A stretch of 64,000 bases of DNA from an uncultured Porphyromonadaceae bacterium (GCA_947175645.1 CAMWNP010000013.1:1-64000); one strand, 5' to 3'; shown: positions 51,746 through 61,584, counted from the first letter of the stretch. Notes: generated by a model not told the origin, from the letters alone. A program made the numbers and translations.

Positions 51746-53044
51746 ATGAACTACAAAGATGCCATAACCTTCCTCTATAATCAGACTCCGCAGTTTGAGA
51801 AAATAGGAGCAGCCGCATATAAACCCGGACTATCCACCACTCACAGACTGGATGATTCCTTCGGCAATCCTCACACTCGTTATAAAACCATTCATATAGC
51901 GGGGACAAACGGGAAGGGTTCTACCGCCCACACTTTAGCGGCAATCCTGCAGGAAGCGGGATACAAAACGGGACTCTATACTTCTCCTCACCTTGTTTCT
52001 TTCCGTGAAAGGATGAGAGTCAACGGCACGATGATTTCGGAGGATGAGGTGGTAGACTTCCTTAAACGTTACGAAGAACTCGGTTTTGATGGCAAGCCCT
52101 CGTTCTTTGAACTGACAACCATCATGGCATTTGACTTCTTTGCCCGGCATAATGTTGATGTGGCAGTTATCGAAACGGGTTTGGGAGGTAGACTTGACAG
52201 CACTAACATTATCGATCCCGTGTTATCCGTAATCACCAACATCTCCAAGGACCATACAGCCCAGTTAGGTGAGACTCTCCGGCAAATTGCTGCTGAGAAA
52301 GCCGGGATAATCAAGACGGGAAAACCTGTGGTATTGGGCGGCATAAACGAAGATCTGCGTGTCATTTTCCGGAGGAATGCCGATGAGTGCCGATCAGAGT
52401 TACGCACCTCAGATGAGGTATTCAATCATCTGGTATATAAGAATATAACCAGGGGTGGCAAAACATACGCCGAGTATAAAAACACACCTTACGGCACCCT
52501 TCTCAGCGAACTCACCGGCATTTATCAGCCTGAAAACATGGCCACCGTTCTAACCGCTGTTGTCACTCTCAATGAATTAGGGTGGCGGATTCCCGCCGGG
52601 GCGGTCGGAAAAGGAATGGAGAATGTATGCTCAATTACCGGATTGGCAGGACGTTGGATGACTGTTCCCGGAACTCCGTCATTAATATTGGACACCGGAC
52701 ATAACCTTGGAGGATGGGAGAAAATCTCTGAACAAATTGCCGGTATCAAGGACATTATCATAGGATTCGTCAAGGATAAGGATGTCAGGGCCATACTGGA
52801 ACTTCTTCCTAAGGATCATCGTTACTACTTCACCGCCCCGTCAATACCACGCGGACTGCCTGCTCAAGAACTGGCAGTCATGGGCTCCGAGGTAGGTCTG
52901 AACGGTATAATTTGTCCAAATGTCAGAGATGCTATCGCTGCTGCTCTTCTGAACGGAAGAGATGAAAAAAGCGTATTCCTGGGGGGAAGCAACTATCTTG
53001 TGGGAGAAGCACTTGAGTATCTGTCAGACACCACTGAAGGATGA
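51746..53044 (+). CDS. folC: Folylpolyglutamate/dihydrofolate synthase
   Basis: 432 residues from the ATG at 51746 (MNYKDAITFLYNQ); the longer frame lies inside the transporter gene. Mur-ligase-like motifs: HIAGTNGKGSTAHTLAAIL (ATP), TSPHLVSFRERMRVNG, ETGLGGRLDSTNI, and LDTGHNLGGWEKI. It adds glutamate to folates. The gene follows the transporter with a 2-bp gap and overlaps the next gene by 4 bp. folP is at 22465. Confidence 0.94.
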   Translation: MNYKDAITFLYNQTPQFEKIGAAAYKPGLSTTHRLDDSFGNPHTRYKTIHIAGTNGKGSTAHTLAAILQEAGYKTGLYTSPHLVSFRERMRVNGTMISEDEVVDFLKRYEELGFDGKPSFFELTTIMAFDFFARHNVDVAVIETGLGGRLDSTNIIDPVLSVITNISKDHTAQLGETLRQIAAEKAGIIKTGKPVVLGGINEDLRVIFRRNADECRSELRTSDEVFNHLVYKNITRGGKTYAEYKNTPYGTLLSELTGIYQPENMATVLTAVVTLNELGWRIPAGAVGKGMENVCSITGLAGRWMTVPGTPSLILDTGHNLGGWEKISEQIAGIKDIIIGFVKDKDVRAILELLPKDHRYYFTAPSIPRGLPAQELAVMGSEVGLNGIICPNVRDAIAAALLNGRDEKSVFLGGSNYLVGEALEYLSDTTEG

Positions 53045-53370
53045 AAATTATTAGAAACCGTTTCGTTCCCTTCGGGAAGTTCTCGGCTATCAATCTTCTC
53101 GGCATCATGTTTGTAAAGAGTGATGTCAGCATCACTCCACGATTGATAAATCACGAAAGCATCCACACAGCCCAGATGCGGGAACTGTTCTATATACCTT
53201 TCTACGTCTTGTATCTGGTTGAATGGGTAATACGCCTGCTTCAGACCGGAAATTTCCTTAAGGCATATTATGCCGTTTCATTTGAAAAAGAAGCGTATGA
53301 AAACGACGGGAACCGCGACTATCTCTCCATAAGAAAGCCCTATGCACAGTGGCGGCGTGATCAACGGTGA
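53041..53370 (+). CDS. Small HExxH-motif protein of unknown family
   Basis: 109 residues. N-terminal basic segment KIIRNRFVPFGKFSAINLLG, then NHESIHTAQMRELFY with an HExxH that could bind zinc, and a hydrophobic stretch (about 52-70, FYVLYLVEWVIRLL). FEKEAYENDGNRDYLSIRK could supply a third Glu ligand. Similar small proteins occur in Bacteroidota without assigned function; metallopeptidase activity is inference. It overlaps folC by 4 bp and the convergent truA by 10 bp. Confidence 0.7.
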   Translation: MKIIRNRFVPFGKFSAINLLGIMFVKSDVSITPRLINHESIHTAQMRELFYIPFYVLYLVEWVIRLLQTGNFLKAYYAVSFEKEAYENDGNRDYLSIRKPYAQWRRDQR

Positions 53371-54116
53371 ACAGGATAAGGATATGTAACACTGTGGAGA
53401 AACAGTGCATGCGCCGGCATGGATGTACCTGCGGCACAACGATCCTTCTTTTCTATGATTTTCCTGAACTCATCGATAGATATTTTGCCGCGACCGACGT
53501 CAACGAGCGTACCGACGACAGCACGGACCATATTCCTGAGGAAACGATCGGCAGTGATTACAAACACCCACGTGTCTTCCCCGTCACGCACCCATCTTGC
53601 CTCGGTCACCTTGCATATATTGGTCTTTACATCAGTATGGAGTTTTGAAAAGGATGTGAAGTCACTCGTTTCAAGCAGAACAGCGGCGGCCTCATTCATT
53701 TTGTCAAAGTCAAGAGAAGTTGGAGCCTGCCAACTGAGGGGGTAACTGAAAGGCGATTTTACGGTGTGCGCATGATAATGATACGTTCGGCTCGTCGCAT
53801 CGAACCTGGCATGAGCGGTGTCATGGACGGGAAAAATATCATACACGGCTATATTCCTACCTAACAATGAGTTAAGGCCACGGATAATGTCTGACGGGTC
53901 ATCCGGAAGAGGTTCGGCAATATCAAAATGCGCCATCATCTGCGAGGCATTCACCCCTGTGTCTGTCCGCCCCGCACCTACAACCGGGACCACTCCACAC
54001 CGCAGAATCTTGCCAAGAGCCTCCTCAACTGTCTGCTGGACCGAAACATCATGAGGCTGCCGTTGCCATCCATGGAACGGCTCACCCCTGTATGCGAGCG
54101 TCATGAAGTAACGCAT
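53361..54116 (-). CDS. truA: tRNA pseudouridine synthase A
   Basis: 251 residues. TruA blocks: LAYRGEPFHGWQRQPHDVSV, AGRTDTGVNASQMMAHFDI with the catalytic Asp (D in GRTDTGV), HARFDATSRTYHYHA, and RFLRNMVRAVVGTLVDVGRG. It makes pseudouridine 38-40 in tRNA anticodon arms. Its ATG overlaps the speA stop by one base. Confidence 0.96.
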   Translation of the reverse strand: MRYFMTLAYRGEPFHGWQRQPHDVSVQQTVEEALGKILRCGVVPVVGAGRTDTGVNASQMMAHFDIAEPLPDDPSDIIRGLNSLLGRNIAVYDIFPVHDTAHARFDATSRTYHYHAHTVKSPFSYPLSWQAPTSLDFDKMNEAAAVLLETSDFTSFSKLHTDVKTNICKVTEARWVRDGEDTWVFVITADRFLRNMVRAVVGTLVDVGRGKISIDEFRKIIEKKDRCAAGTSMPAHALFLHSVTYPYPVHR

Positions 54117-56014
54117 TATTCCTTTTCCAGATATGTATACCCATAAAGACCTGACCGGTAATTGCTGACAAACTCCCTACCCTCTTCAGGCGAGATAATT
54201 CCGGCTTTCATGGATGAAGTAACCCAGGTCTCCACATTTTTGACCATCTTCTTGGGATTGAACTGCACGTAGTCAAGGACATCGGCCACTGACTCGCCGT
54301 CGTAAACCTGATCAATTTCATAATGGTCCTTGTATACACTGATATGAACGGCATTGGTATCACCGAAAAGATTGTGCATGTCACCGAGAATCTCCTGATA
54401 GGCCCCCACAAGGAACACACCAATATAATATGGCTCACCCGGGCGCAACTGATGAACCGGAAGTGAAGGCTGTGCCCCATGGTCCGATATAAACATTGAT
54501 ATCTTTCCGTCAGAGTCACAGGTGATATCCTGAATGGTACAGGTGCGCGTGGGTTTCTCGTCAAGGCGCTGAATGGGTATTATGGGGAAAATCTGATCGA
54601 TTGCCCATGAGTCAGGAAGCGACTGGAAAAGGGAGAAATTGCAGAAATATTTATCAGGAATCATCTTACTTATCTTGCGCATTTCCTCCGGCGGATGCTT
54701 CATTGTGTCGGCTATCTCACCAACCTCACGTGCAATAGACCAGAAGAGTTTCTCCATTATTGCGCGTGAACGCAGGTCAAACAGACCCAGACTGAACAAG
54801 TCGAGAGCCTCCTCACGAATCTGAAGAGCATCATGCCAACTCTCAAACAGACGTTGCTGATCAAGTTTATCCCAGATGTCGTAAAGTTCACGGATAAGTT
54901 CATGCTCATTCTCCTGTATTTCTTCATTGTCCTTGAACAAAGGAAGTGACGAGGATGCAAGGACATCCAGAATAAGCAGCGAGTGGTGGGCCGTAAGCGA
55001 TCGCCCGCTCTCATTGATTATATTGGGTTGTTTCAGGCCATTCTTCTCACAAGCATCAACCAGTGTTGAAACGGCATCATTGGCATATTCCTGGATTGAA
55101 TAGTTCATGGAACTTTCATTGGCGGAGTTGCGGGTACCGTCATAGTCCACCCCTAATCCGCCTCCAATGTCCACGAAGTCAATGTTAAAGCCGAGTTTCG
55201 ACAACTGAACATAGAACTGCATGGCCTCACGCAAGGCATTCTTGATTCTGCGTATCTTGGTGATCTGACTGCCTATGTGGAAATGGATAAGTTTCAGACA
55301 ATCTGTCATGTCACGCTTCTTGAGGTGATCGATAGCCTCAAGGAGTTCACTGGAGTTCAAGCCGAACTTCGACTGATCGCCGCCCGACATCTCCCATTTT
55401 CCTGAACCTGAACTTGCAATTTTAATCCGGAAGCCAATATTAGGCTTGATTTTCAAGCGTTTGGCAATGTCAGAAATCAAACGGAGTTCATTAGGTTTCT
55501 CAACCACGAGATAAATACGGCGTCCCATTTTCTGGGCGAGCAATGCCAGTTCAATGTAGTTGGCATCCTTGTAGCCGTTACAAATTATTATGGCGTTGGC
55601 GGCAATATTGGTTGCGAGCACTGCGTGGAGTTCCGGCTTTGAACCCGCTTCCAGTCCTATGTTGAATTTCTTGCCATGGCTGACAATTTCCTCGACAACC
55701 GGACGCATCTGATTGACCTTTATGGGATAAATGATGAAGTTTTCACCCTTATAGCCATACTGGTCCGAGGCAATCTTGAAACATCTGGAAATCTTTTCAA
55801 CACGGTTGTCAAGGATATCAGGGAAACGCAACAGCACGGGACATGTTATGTCACGAACCTGGAGTTCATCCACAACCTCCTTCAGGTCAACGGGAAAAGA
55901 ATCCTCACGTGGGGTCACTATCACATGCCCCTTGTCATTAATGGAGAAATATTTCATTCCCCATCCATTGATGTTATACAGTTCGGCACTGTCTTCAACT
56001 CGCCATTTTCTCAT
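54116..56014 (-). CDS. speA: Biosynthetic arginine decarboxylase
   Basis: 632 residues. Opens WRVEDSAELYNINGWGMKYF, the usual SpeA start. The PLP lysine is in FIIYPIKVNQMRPVVEEI, followed by NIGLEAGSKPELHAVLA, FHIGSQITKIRRIK and FVDIGGGLGVDYDGT. It converts arginine to agmatine. aguB (12389) does the last step to putrescine. A minus-strand TAAATTTG at 56046-56053 is a possible -7 box. It sits inside the tiny gene upstream. Confidence 0.96.
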   Translation of the reverse strand: MRKWRVEDSAELYNINGWGMKYFSINDKGHVIVTPREDSFPVDLKEVVDELQVRDITCPVLLRFPDILDNRVEKISRCFKIASDQYGYKGENFIIYPIKVNQMRPVVEEIVSHGKKFNIGLEAGSKPELHAVLATNIAANAIIICNGYKDANYIELALLAQKMGRRIYLVVEKPNELRLISDIAKRLKIKPNIGFRIKIASSGSGKWEMSGGDQSKFGLNSSELLEAIDHLKKRDMTDCLKLIHFHIGSQITKIRRIKNALREAMQFYVQLSKLGFNIDFVDIGGGLGVDYDGTRNSANESSMNYSIQEYANDAVSTLVDACEKNGLKQPNIINESGRSLTAHHSLLILDVLASSSLPLFKDNEEIQENEHELIRELYDIWDKLDQQRLFESWHDALQIREEALDLFSLGLFDLRSRAIMEKLFWSIAREVGEIADTMKHPPEEMRKISKMIPDKYFCNFSLFQSLPDSWAIDQIFPIIPIQRLDEKPTRTCTIQDITCDSDGKISMFISDHGAQPSLPVHQLRPGEPYYIGVFLVGAYQEILGDMHNLFGDTNAVHISVYKDHYEIDQVYDGESVADVLDYVQFNPKKMVKNVETWVTSSMKAGIISPEEGREFVSNYRSGLYGYTYLEKE

Positions 56015-56054
56015 TTTTAAAACATATCGTTAATTTTTGACGCTACAAATTTAA

Positions 56055-56219
56055 TCAAAACTTTTTATTATTCTTTTTCTTATTGCAATTATCTTTTAAT
56101 TCGCAGGAACAACACTCTCCGTCGCGCATGTTTCTGCGTATTCTTCTGACTGCATACGCCACTGCCAACGCAATCACCACTCCCACCGTTATCCATTGTA
56201 TGATATCATAAACCATCAT
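56055..56219 (-). CDS. 54-residue Cys-rich membrane protein, FeoB-associated type
   Basis: Reads MMVYDIIQWITVGVVIALAV, then a basic turn (VRRIRRNMRD), then GECCSCELKDNC, then a Lys/Asn-rich tail, with TGA at 56055-56057. It has one TM helix and four Cys as C-C-x-C-x5-C. This is the layout of FeoB-associated Cys-rich membrane proteins, although no feoB is near. It starts with an ATG that overlaps the topB stop (ATGA), so it is translated after topB. Too short to be called by length alone; supported by overlap and composition. Confidence 0.7.
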   Translation of the reverse strand: MMVYDIIQWITVGVVIALAVAYAVRRIRRNMRDGECCSCELKDNCNKKKNNKKF

Positions 56220-58279
56220 TTCGAGAGTTTTTTAAGTTGTGATGCAAGACGAGCAGGCGTGAGATCGGCTGGATATTTGTCAAAGGTAAAAAGCACTTTG
56301 CAGCCTGATGCATATTCACTGCATCCGAAAGCCGTCTTTCCTTTTACGATATGCCCCTTTCCACATGCCGGACACACAATCTGGTCGAATGATTTTATGG
56401 ACACTCTTTTTTTCTTCTCCACTCCCGTGGCCGGTTTGCTCTTTCGGTCTCCTGATTTTTTTGGGGATTGTTTATTCTCCTCCTGATGCGTTTCAATCCG
56501 TCGGGCATTGTTATCCTTAAGCACAGTTGTAACAATTTCCGTAATCTGGCTTTTCAGTTCCGATATAAACTCTGCCGCCGAGTAGTCACCACGTTCAATT
56601 CTGCGGAGTTTGTTTTCCCAGATACCCGTCAGACGCGCACTCTTCAGCAGTTCTTCGTGAATTGTAGCGATAAGGTCAATTCCGGCCTGGGCAGCCATGA
56701 TATTCTTGCGCTCGCGGTAAATGTAACGACGTTTGAAAAGGGTTTCAATAATTGCAGCGCGTGTTGAAGGACGTCCTATGCCGTTTTCCTTCATGGCATC
56801 ACGCAAGTCCTCATCGTCAATATTTTTCCCGGCTGTTTCCATTGCGCGGAGCAGCGTACCCTCAGTGTAATACTTGGGGGGCTGCGTGGTTTTGGTGACG
56901 AGCGATGGTGTATGTTCGCCGGATTCTCCCACTGTGAATGGAGGGAGAATGCTGTCATCAGGGTCACGTTCCCCACTTTCCGTATTGTTATTTTCCGGCT
57001 GAAGCACCTTGCGCCATCCCGGATCAGTTATGACTTTACCGGTTGCCTTGAATTCCTGTTTCTCAACCTTGCCCAAAACGGTTGTCTGCATGAACTGACA
57101 ATCCGGGTAAAAGGCTGCTATAAAACGTGTTGCAATCAGATGATAGAGTTTACGTTCATCCCCGACAAGATTCGACGGTGATTCCCCTGTGGGAATTATG
57201 GCATGGTGGTCGGTGACCTTGCTATTGTCAAACACCTTCTTGCTCTTAGGTATCTTCGCTGCCAGAACCGGAGCGGTAAGTGCGGCATACGGGGTCATCT
57301 TTTTCAGTATGGCAGGTACCTTCGGGTAGATATCATCACTCAGATAAGTTGTATCTACGCGTGGATAAGTCGTCACTTTCTTCTCATAAAGCGACTGAAT
57401 CAGGCGGAGCGTCTCTTCCGCCGTCATACCCCAACGTTTGTTACATTCCACCTGCAATGAAGTGAGGTCAAACAGGCGCGGAGGTGCCTCTCGTCCTTTT
57501 TTTTCCGTCACATCAGTAATTACAAACGGCTTACCTGCAACTTCCTCAAGAGCCTGCCGTGCGTTCTCTATATCTTTGTAACGGCCAGAAGTGGCATTGA
57601 AAGTGACGTCACGATACACTGTTTTAAGTTCCCAGAAGTTTTCAGGAACGAAATTGGCTATCTCATGATGACGCTGAACAATAAGTGCAAGAGTGGGAGT
57701 CTGCACTCGTCCTATTGACAGAACATTTCCACTCAATCCATATTTGAGGGTATATAATCGGGTGGCATTCATCCCGAGAATCCAGTCACCCATGGCTCGG
57801 GCCAGCCCCGCATGATAAAGATTGTTGAAATCTGACTCCGGCTTAAGTTCGCTGAACCCTTTGCGAATCGATTCATCGGTCAGAGAGGAAATCCATAACC
57901 GTTTAACAGGGCACTTCACTCCGGCTTTCTGCATCACCCACCGCTGGATCAATTCACCCTCCTGTCCGGCATCTCCGCAGTTTATAACCTCAGAAGCCTG
58001 GTTTATCAGACTTTCTATCACGGAGAACTGATGCTCGATACTTTTTTCAGGAATCAGTTTGATACCGAACTTCGGTGGAAGCATGGGAAGCGAGCCGAGC
58101 GACCATCGCTGCCATAAGGGGGTATAGTCCGCAGGCTCCTTAAGCGTGCACAAATGACCGAATGTCCACGTGATTCTATAGTCGCCTCCTTCAAAATATC
58201 CGTCTCGACGAACATTCGCACCGAGTATGGCTGCTATATCCTTCGCCACACTGGGTTTCTCAGTGATACATACAATCAC
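56216..58279 (-). CDS. topB: DNA topoisomerase III (type IA)
   Basis: 687 residues. Toprim MIVCITEKPSVAKDIAAILG and NCGDAGQEGELIQRW; active-site region TTYPRVDTTYLSDDIYP; SIGRVQTPTLALIVQRH. C-terminal zinc-finger-like CPACGKGHIVKGKTAFGC. A linker of Lys/Glu/Asn (about 595-640) precedes it. It resolves recombination and replication intermediates. It sits in a chain of 4-bp overlaps: secreted protein, topB, Cys-rich protein. Confidence 0.94.
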   Translation of the reverse strand: MIVCITEKPSVAKDIAAILGANVRRDGYFEGGDYRITWTFGHLCTLKEPADYTPLWQRWSLGSLPMLPPKFGIKLIPEKSIEHQFSVIESLINQASEVINCGDAGQEGELIQRWVMQKAGVKCPVKRLWISSLTDESIRKGFSELKPESDFNNLYHAGLARAMGDWILGMNATRLYTLKYGLSGNVLSIGRVQTPTLALIVQRHHEIANFVPENFWELKTVYRDVTFNATSGRYKDIENARQALEEVAGKPFVITDVTEKKGREAPPRLFDLTSLQVECNKRWGMTAEETLRLIQSLYEKKVTTYPRVDTTYLSDDIYPKVPAILKKMTPYAALTAPVLAAKIPKSKKVFDNSKVTDHHAIIPTGESPSNLVGDERKLYHLIATRFIAAFYPDCQFMQTTVLGKVEKQEFKATGKVITDPGWRKVLQPENNNTESGERDPDDSILPPFTVGESGEHTPSLVTKTTQPPKYYTEGTLLRAMETAGKNIDDEDLRDAMKENGIGRPSTRAAIIETLFKRRYIYRERKNIMAAQAGIDLIATIHEELLKSARLTGIWENKLRRIERGDYSAAEFISELKSQITEIVTTVLKDNNARRIETHQEENKQSPKKSGDRKSKPATGVEKKKRVSIKSFDQIVCPACGKGHIVKGKTAFGCSEYASGCKVLFTFDKYPADLTPARLASQLKKLSK

Positions 58280-58689
58280 TTTCTCTTTCCTCCGTTAACT
58301 TTACCTGTGAAATCACCGTATACAGTGTGGAATATAACCCTTGCTCCTTTCGTACTTTTCTGTAGAGGGAAGTCAACATCCACACTGATTTTGCCTTCAT
58401 CCTCCCACTGAAAGTAGCGTTTGAAGTCAATGCCGTCGATGTCACCTGCAAGATAACGGTGACCATCGCGGGTCACGAGAGTAACGGAGTCAACACGTGA
58501 GGATGTATTTGGCAGACTTACAAGGTTAACCGATATGCGGGTTACACCATCTGTGTTGGTGTTGTTCACTCCGGTCACATCCACAGTTACGGGGTGTGGC
58601 TGACGCCTGACGGTCTGCTGGGCATTCATTGTCATCACAAAAATGACTGTCAATGACAATGAAACTAATATTGACAGAATTTTTTTCAT
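58276..58689 (-). CDS. Small secreted protein of unknown function
   Basis: 137 residues, signal peptide to about residue 23 (MNAQQTV). The mature part is a single beta-rich domain: VTVDVTGVNNTNTDGVTRIS, SVTLVTRDGHRYLAGDIDGI and ARVIFHTVYGDFTGKV. No known family is recognised. It stops inside the topB start (4-bp overlap), an odd pairing of an exported protein with a topoisomerase. Confidence 0.7.
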   Translation of the reverse strand: MKKILSILVSLSLTVIFVMTMNAQQTVRRQPHPVTVDVTGVNNTNTDGVTRISVNLVSLPNTSSRVDSVTLVTRDGHRYLAGDIDGIDFKRYFQWEDEGKISVDVDFPLQKSTKGARVIFHTVYGDFTGKVNGGKRK

Positions 58690-58732
58690 CGGAATCTCAA
58701 GGGTTTATGCTGACACCCGGTGTCTACCGGCA

Positions 58733-59521
58733 TCAGAGACTCAGTTTCTTTGCTTCGGTCCAGAGCGCATCCATTTCAGCCAGAGTAAGGTCGCGGAGAT
58801 TGCGTCCTGCCTCCTTGGCCTTACGTTCTATGTAGTTAAAACGGGCTATAAACTTCTTATTTGTTCTCTCAAGGGCATTCTCCGGATTGATTTTATACAG
58901 ACGTGCGGCATTGACAAGCGCGAAGAAAAGATCACCCATCTCCTCCTCCATCCTCCCATGATCCATATTGTTGAGTTCGGCAGAGAATTCTGCTATTTCC
59001 TCCTGCACCTTACTCCAGACGTCGGCAGGTGTTTCCCAGTCAAAACCCACATTGGCTGCCTTTTCCTGGATTCGTTCCGCTTTGATCAGCGCGGGGAGTG
59101 CCGAGGGCACGCCGGATAGAACCGTTTTATTTCCGTCTTTCTCTTTCAGTTTGATCTGTTCCCAATTCAGTTCAACCTCGTGGGAATCCTTGACATTAAC
59201 CTCACCGAAAACGTGAGGATGACGGAAAATCAGTTTGTTGTTGAGCGCATCGCATACGTCAGCAATATCAAACGACTGCTTCTCCTCACCGATTTTGGAA
59301 TAAAACAGCACGTGAAGCAGAACATCGCCCAGTTCTTTCTTAATGTTCGCATCATCAGAATTTATCAGTGCGTCGCAGAGTTCGTAAACCTCTTCGATAG
59401 TATTCGGACGAAGCGATTCATTCGTTTGCTTGGCATCCCACGGACATTTCACGCGCAGAATGTCAAGAGTGTCTATTACTCTGCCGAGTGCCTCAATCTT
59501 TTCTTCTCTGGAATGACTCAT
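58733..59521 (-). CDS. mazG: Nucleoside triphosphate pyrophosphohydrolase MazG
   Basis: 262 residues with two MazG domains: N-terminal CPWDAKQTNESLRPNTIEE, KKELGDVLLHVLFYSKIG; C-terminal QEEIAEFSAELNN, MEEEMGDLFFALVNAARLY and FIARFNYIERKAKEAG. EExxE/ExxD Mg-binding motifs are intact in both. It hydrolyses NTPs to NMP and PPi. Its start overlaps the dsbD stop by 4 bp. Confidence 0.95.
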   Translation of the reverse strand: MSHSREEKIEALGRVIDTLDILRVKCPWDAKQTNESLRPNTIEEVYELCDALINSDDANIKKELGDVLLHVLFYSKIGEEKQSFDIADVCDALNNKLIFRHPHVFGEVNVKDSHEVELNWEQIKLKEKDGNKTVLSGVPSALPALIKAERIQEKAANVGFDWETPADVWSKVQEEIAEFSAELNNMDHGRMEEEMGDLFFALVNAARLYKINPENALERTNKKFIARFNYIERKAKEAGRNLRDLTLAEMDALWTEAKKLSL

Positions 59522-61488
59522 TTTTCAGAATATTTTTGCATACCATCCTGTAACCACAGGACAAACTCAGTGAGATTCTCATTGTAAGACCTTGACGGAG
59601 TGAGTGCATTGCCTTCATTGTCAAGAATTACGTAAAGGGGCTGGATATTGCCATGGAACTTGCTGCGTTCAAGGTAACTCCACTTGTCACCTATGGTTTC
59701 CAGGATAATTGTCTTACCGTTTTCAGTCACAGTCTCAGGCTGTGGCAGATACTTCTTATCGTCAACCATCAGACGGATCATAACAAAGTTTTCCTTGATT
59801 GTTCTCTCAACTTCCGGAGTGTCAAAAACCGCACCTTCCATCTTGCGGCAGTTGACACAACCGTATCCTGAGAAATCAATCAGCACCGGACGATGATTGT
59901 TACGTGCATACTCCATGCCGGCTTCATAGTCCTCAAACTCCTCGAAGTCTCCGCCGGCATACAGATTGAAATCCTGAGTGTAGAGCGGGGGCACGAATGC
60001 ACTTACTCCTTTGAGCGGTGCACCCCACAGACCGGGCAAAAGATATAACGCAAAACTGATTGAGGCGAGCGAAAGGAAGAATCGGGGAATTGACACAGTC
60101 TCCAGCGGTGAATCATGGCTGAACCGTATCTTACCAAGCAGATAAAGACCGAGCATCAGGAAGATCACCACCCACAGCGCCACGAAAACCTCACGATCAA
60201 GTATTCCCCATCCGTATGCAAGGTCAGCAACCGAGAGGAACTTGAGCGACAGCGCCAGTTCAAGGAATCCGAGGACCACTTTCACAGAGTTGAGCCAGCC
60301 TCCGGAACGTGGCATCTCCTTGAGCCATGATGGGAAGATAGCAAACAGAGTGAATGGCAACGCCAACGCTATGGCGAAACCGGCCATACCCACTGCCGGC
60401 CCTATCTTGTCACCGCTTGTGGCGGCTTCAACAAGAAGCGTTCCGATGATGGGTCCGGTGCAGGAGAAAGAAACCAGTGCCAGAGTGAACGCCATGAAGA
60501 ATATACTTATCATACCGGATGTGCTCACGGCCTGATTATCAACCTTGTTTCGCCAACTTTCGGGCAAGTCAATTGTGAACGCGCCGAAGAATGATACGGC
60601 GAACACAACCAGAAGAACGAAGAAAGCAAGATTGAATATGGCATTAGTTGCGAGTTCGTTCAACTTGCCGGCGCCATATATTCCTGTAATGGCAAGACCC
60701 AGAATAAGGTATATCACAACGATAGACACACCGTAGATGAAGGCATCACGGATTGAGCGCGCCTTGTTGTTGTTCTTCTTCAGGAAGAAACTTACGGTCA
60801 TGGGTATAAGGGGCCACACACAGGGAGTGAGCAGTGCTATGAGTCCGCCTGCAAATCCCATTGCGAAGATATACCACCAAGGCTGTGCCACCACTGACAC
60901 TATTGCATTGTCATCAGATTCAGGATAAGTTACCGGAGCCCACAGGTCAACAGTTGAACCGGTCACCACCTCAACAGGCTTGGATTCAGGCTGCCGCACG
61001 TCTGCCTCATGGTTCTCATCAACCGGAGCCGGAGCACCTGCTATTGCAACCGAGAACGGCTCCTTCGAGGGGGCGATACATGTCTCATCGTTACACCCCT
61101 GGAAAGTTATTGTTCCTGAGATAGGACCGGGGTTGGACGATGTAACCTTATACGGGGCGCTGAAACTGACATCACTGTTCCACCAACTTAATTTCAGATG
61201 GAATACCATGTCGACCTTTTCAATGGGCTTTCGCGAAGGTGTGATATCTCCTATCTCCACGCCGTCTGACGGATTAAACTGTATGGCAGTAGGACGCGGA
61301 CCTCCCGCAGGAAGCGAAAGTCCGTAGAGATGCCACCCGTCCTCGATTGAGGCATCGAAGTGAACCAGCCCTTCGGTGTCACTGATCTTCTCAAGGCGAA
61401 CGTTCCAGGTGATTGGGTCAACCATCTGGGCCGATGCACTTAAAACCAGTGTTATCAAAAGCGCAAACAGCAATAATATTCTTTTCAT
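59518..61488 (-). CDS. dsbD: Thiol:disulfide interchange protein DsbD
   Basis: 656 residues from the ATG at 61488 (MKRILLLFALLITLV). Signal peptide, then a periplasmic beta domain (about 20-190) with GTITFQGCNDETCIAPSKEP (its redox Cys pair). Eight TM helices follow, with CVWPLIPMTVSFFLKKNN and SFSCTGPIIGTLLVEAAT. A C-terminal thioredoxin domain has FSGYGCVNCRKMEG. It moves reducing power from the cytosol to the periplasm. Confidence 0.95.
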   Translation of the reverse strand: MKRILLLFALLITLVLSASAQMVDPITWNVRLEKISDTEGLVHFDASIEDGWHLYGLSLPAGGPRPTAIQFNPSDGVEIGDITPSRKPIEKVDMVFHLKLSWWNSDVSFSAPYKVTSSNPGPISGTITFQGCNDETCIAPSKEPFSVAIAGAPAPVDENHEADVRQPESKPVEVVTGSTVDLWAPVTYPESDDNAIVSVVAQPWWYIFAMGFAGGLIALLTPCVWPLIPMTVSFFLKKNNNKARSIRDAFIYGVSIVVIYLILGLAITGIYGAGKLNELATNAIFNLAFFVLLVVFAVSFFGAFTIDLPESWRNKVDNQAVSTSGMISIFFMAFTLALVSFSCTGPIIGTLLVEAATSGDKIGPAVGMAGFAIALALPFTLFAIFPSWLKEMPRSGGWLNSVKVVLGFLELALSLKFLSVADLAYGWGILDREVFVALWVVIFLMLGLYLLGKIRFSHDSPLETVSIPRFFLSLASISFALYLLPGLWGAPLKGVSAFVPPLYTQDFNLYAGGDFEEFEDYEAGMEYARNNHRPVLIDFSGYGCVNCRKMEGAVFDTPEVERTIKENFVMIRLMVDDKKYLPQPETVTENGKTIILETIGDKWSYLERSKFHGNIQPLYVILDNEGNALTPSRSYNENLTEFVLWLQDGMQKYSEK

Positions 61489-61524
61489 ATCATGTGGAAT
61501 GATTAATTTGTCATATTTAACATA

Positions 61525-61555
61525 CAAAGTTACGCATTTTGACGCTATCGGCAAA
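61525..61555 (-). promoter_or_regulatory. Promoter of dsbD-mazG
   Basis: Minus-strand TTTG (61552-61555), exact 19-nt spacer, TAACTTTG (61525-61532). Confidence 0.75.
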
Positions 61556-61584
61556 ATTCTTTTTCAAACATCCCGTTTTTTTGC

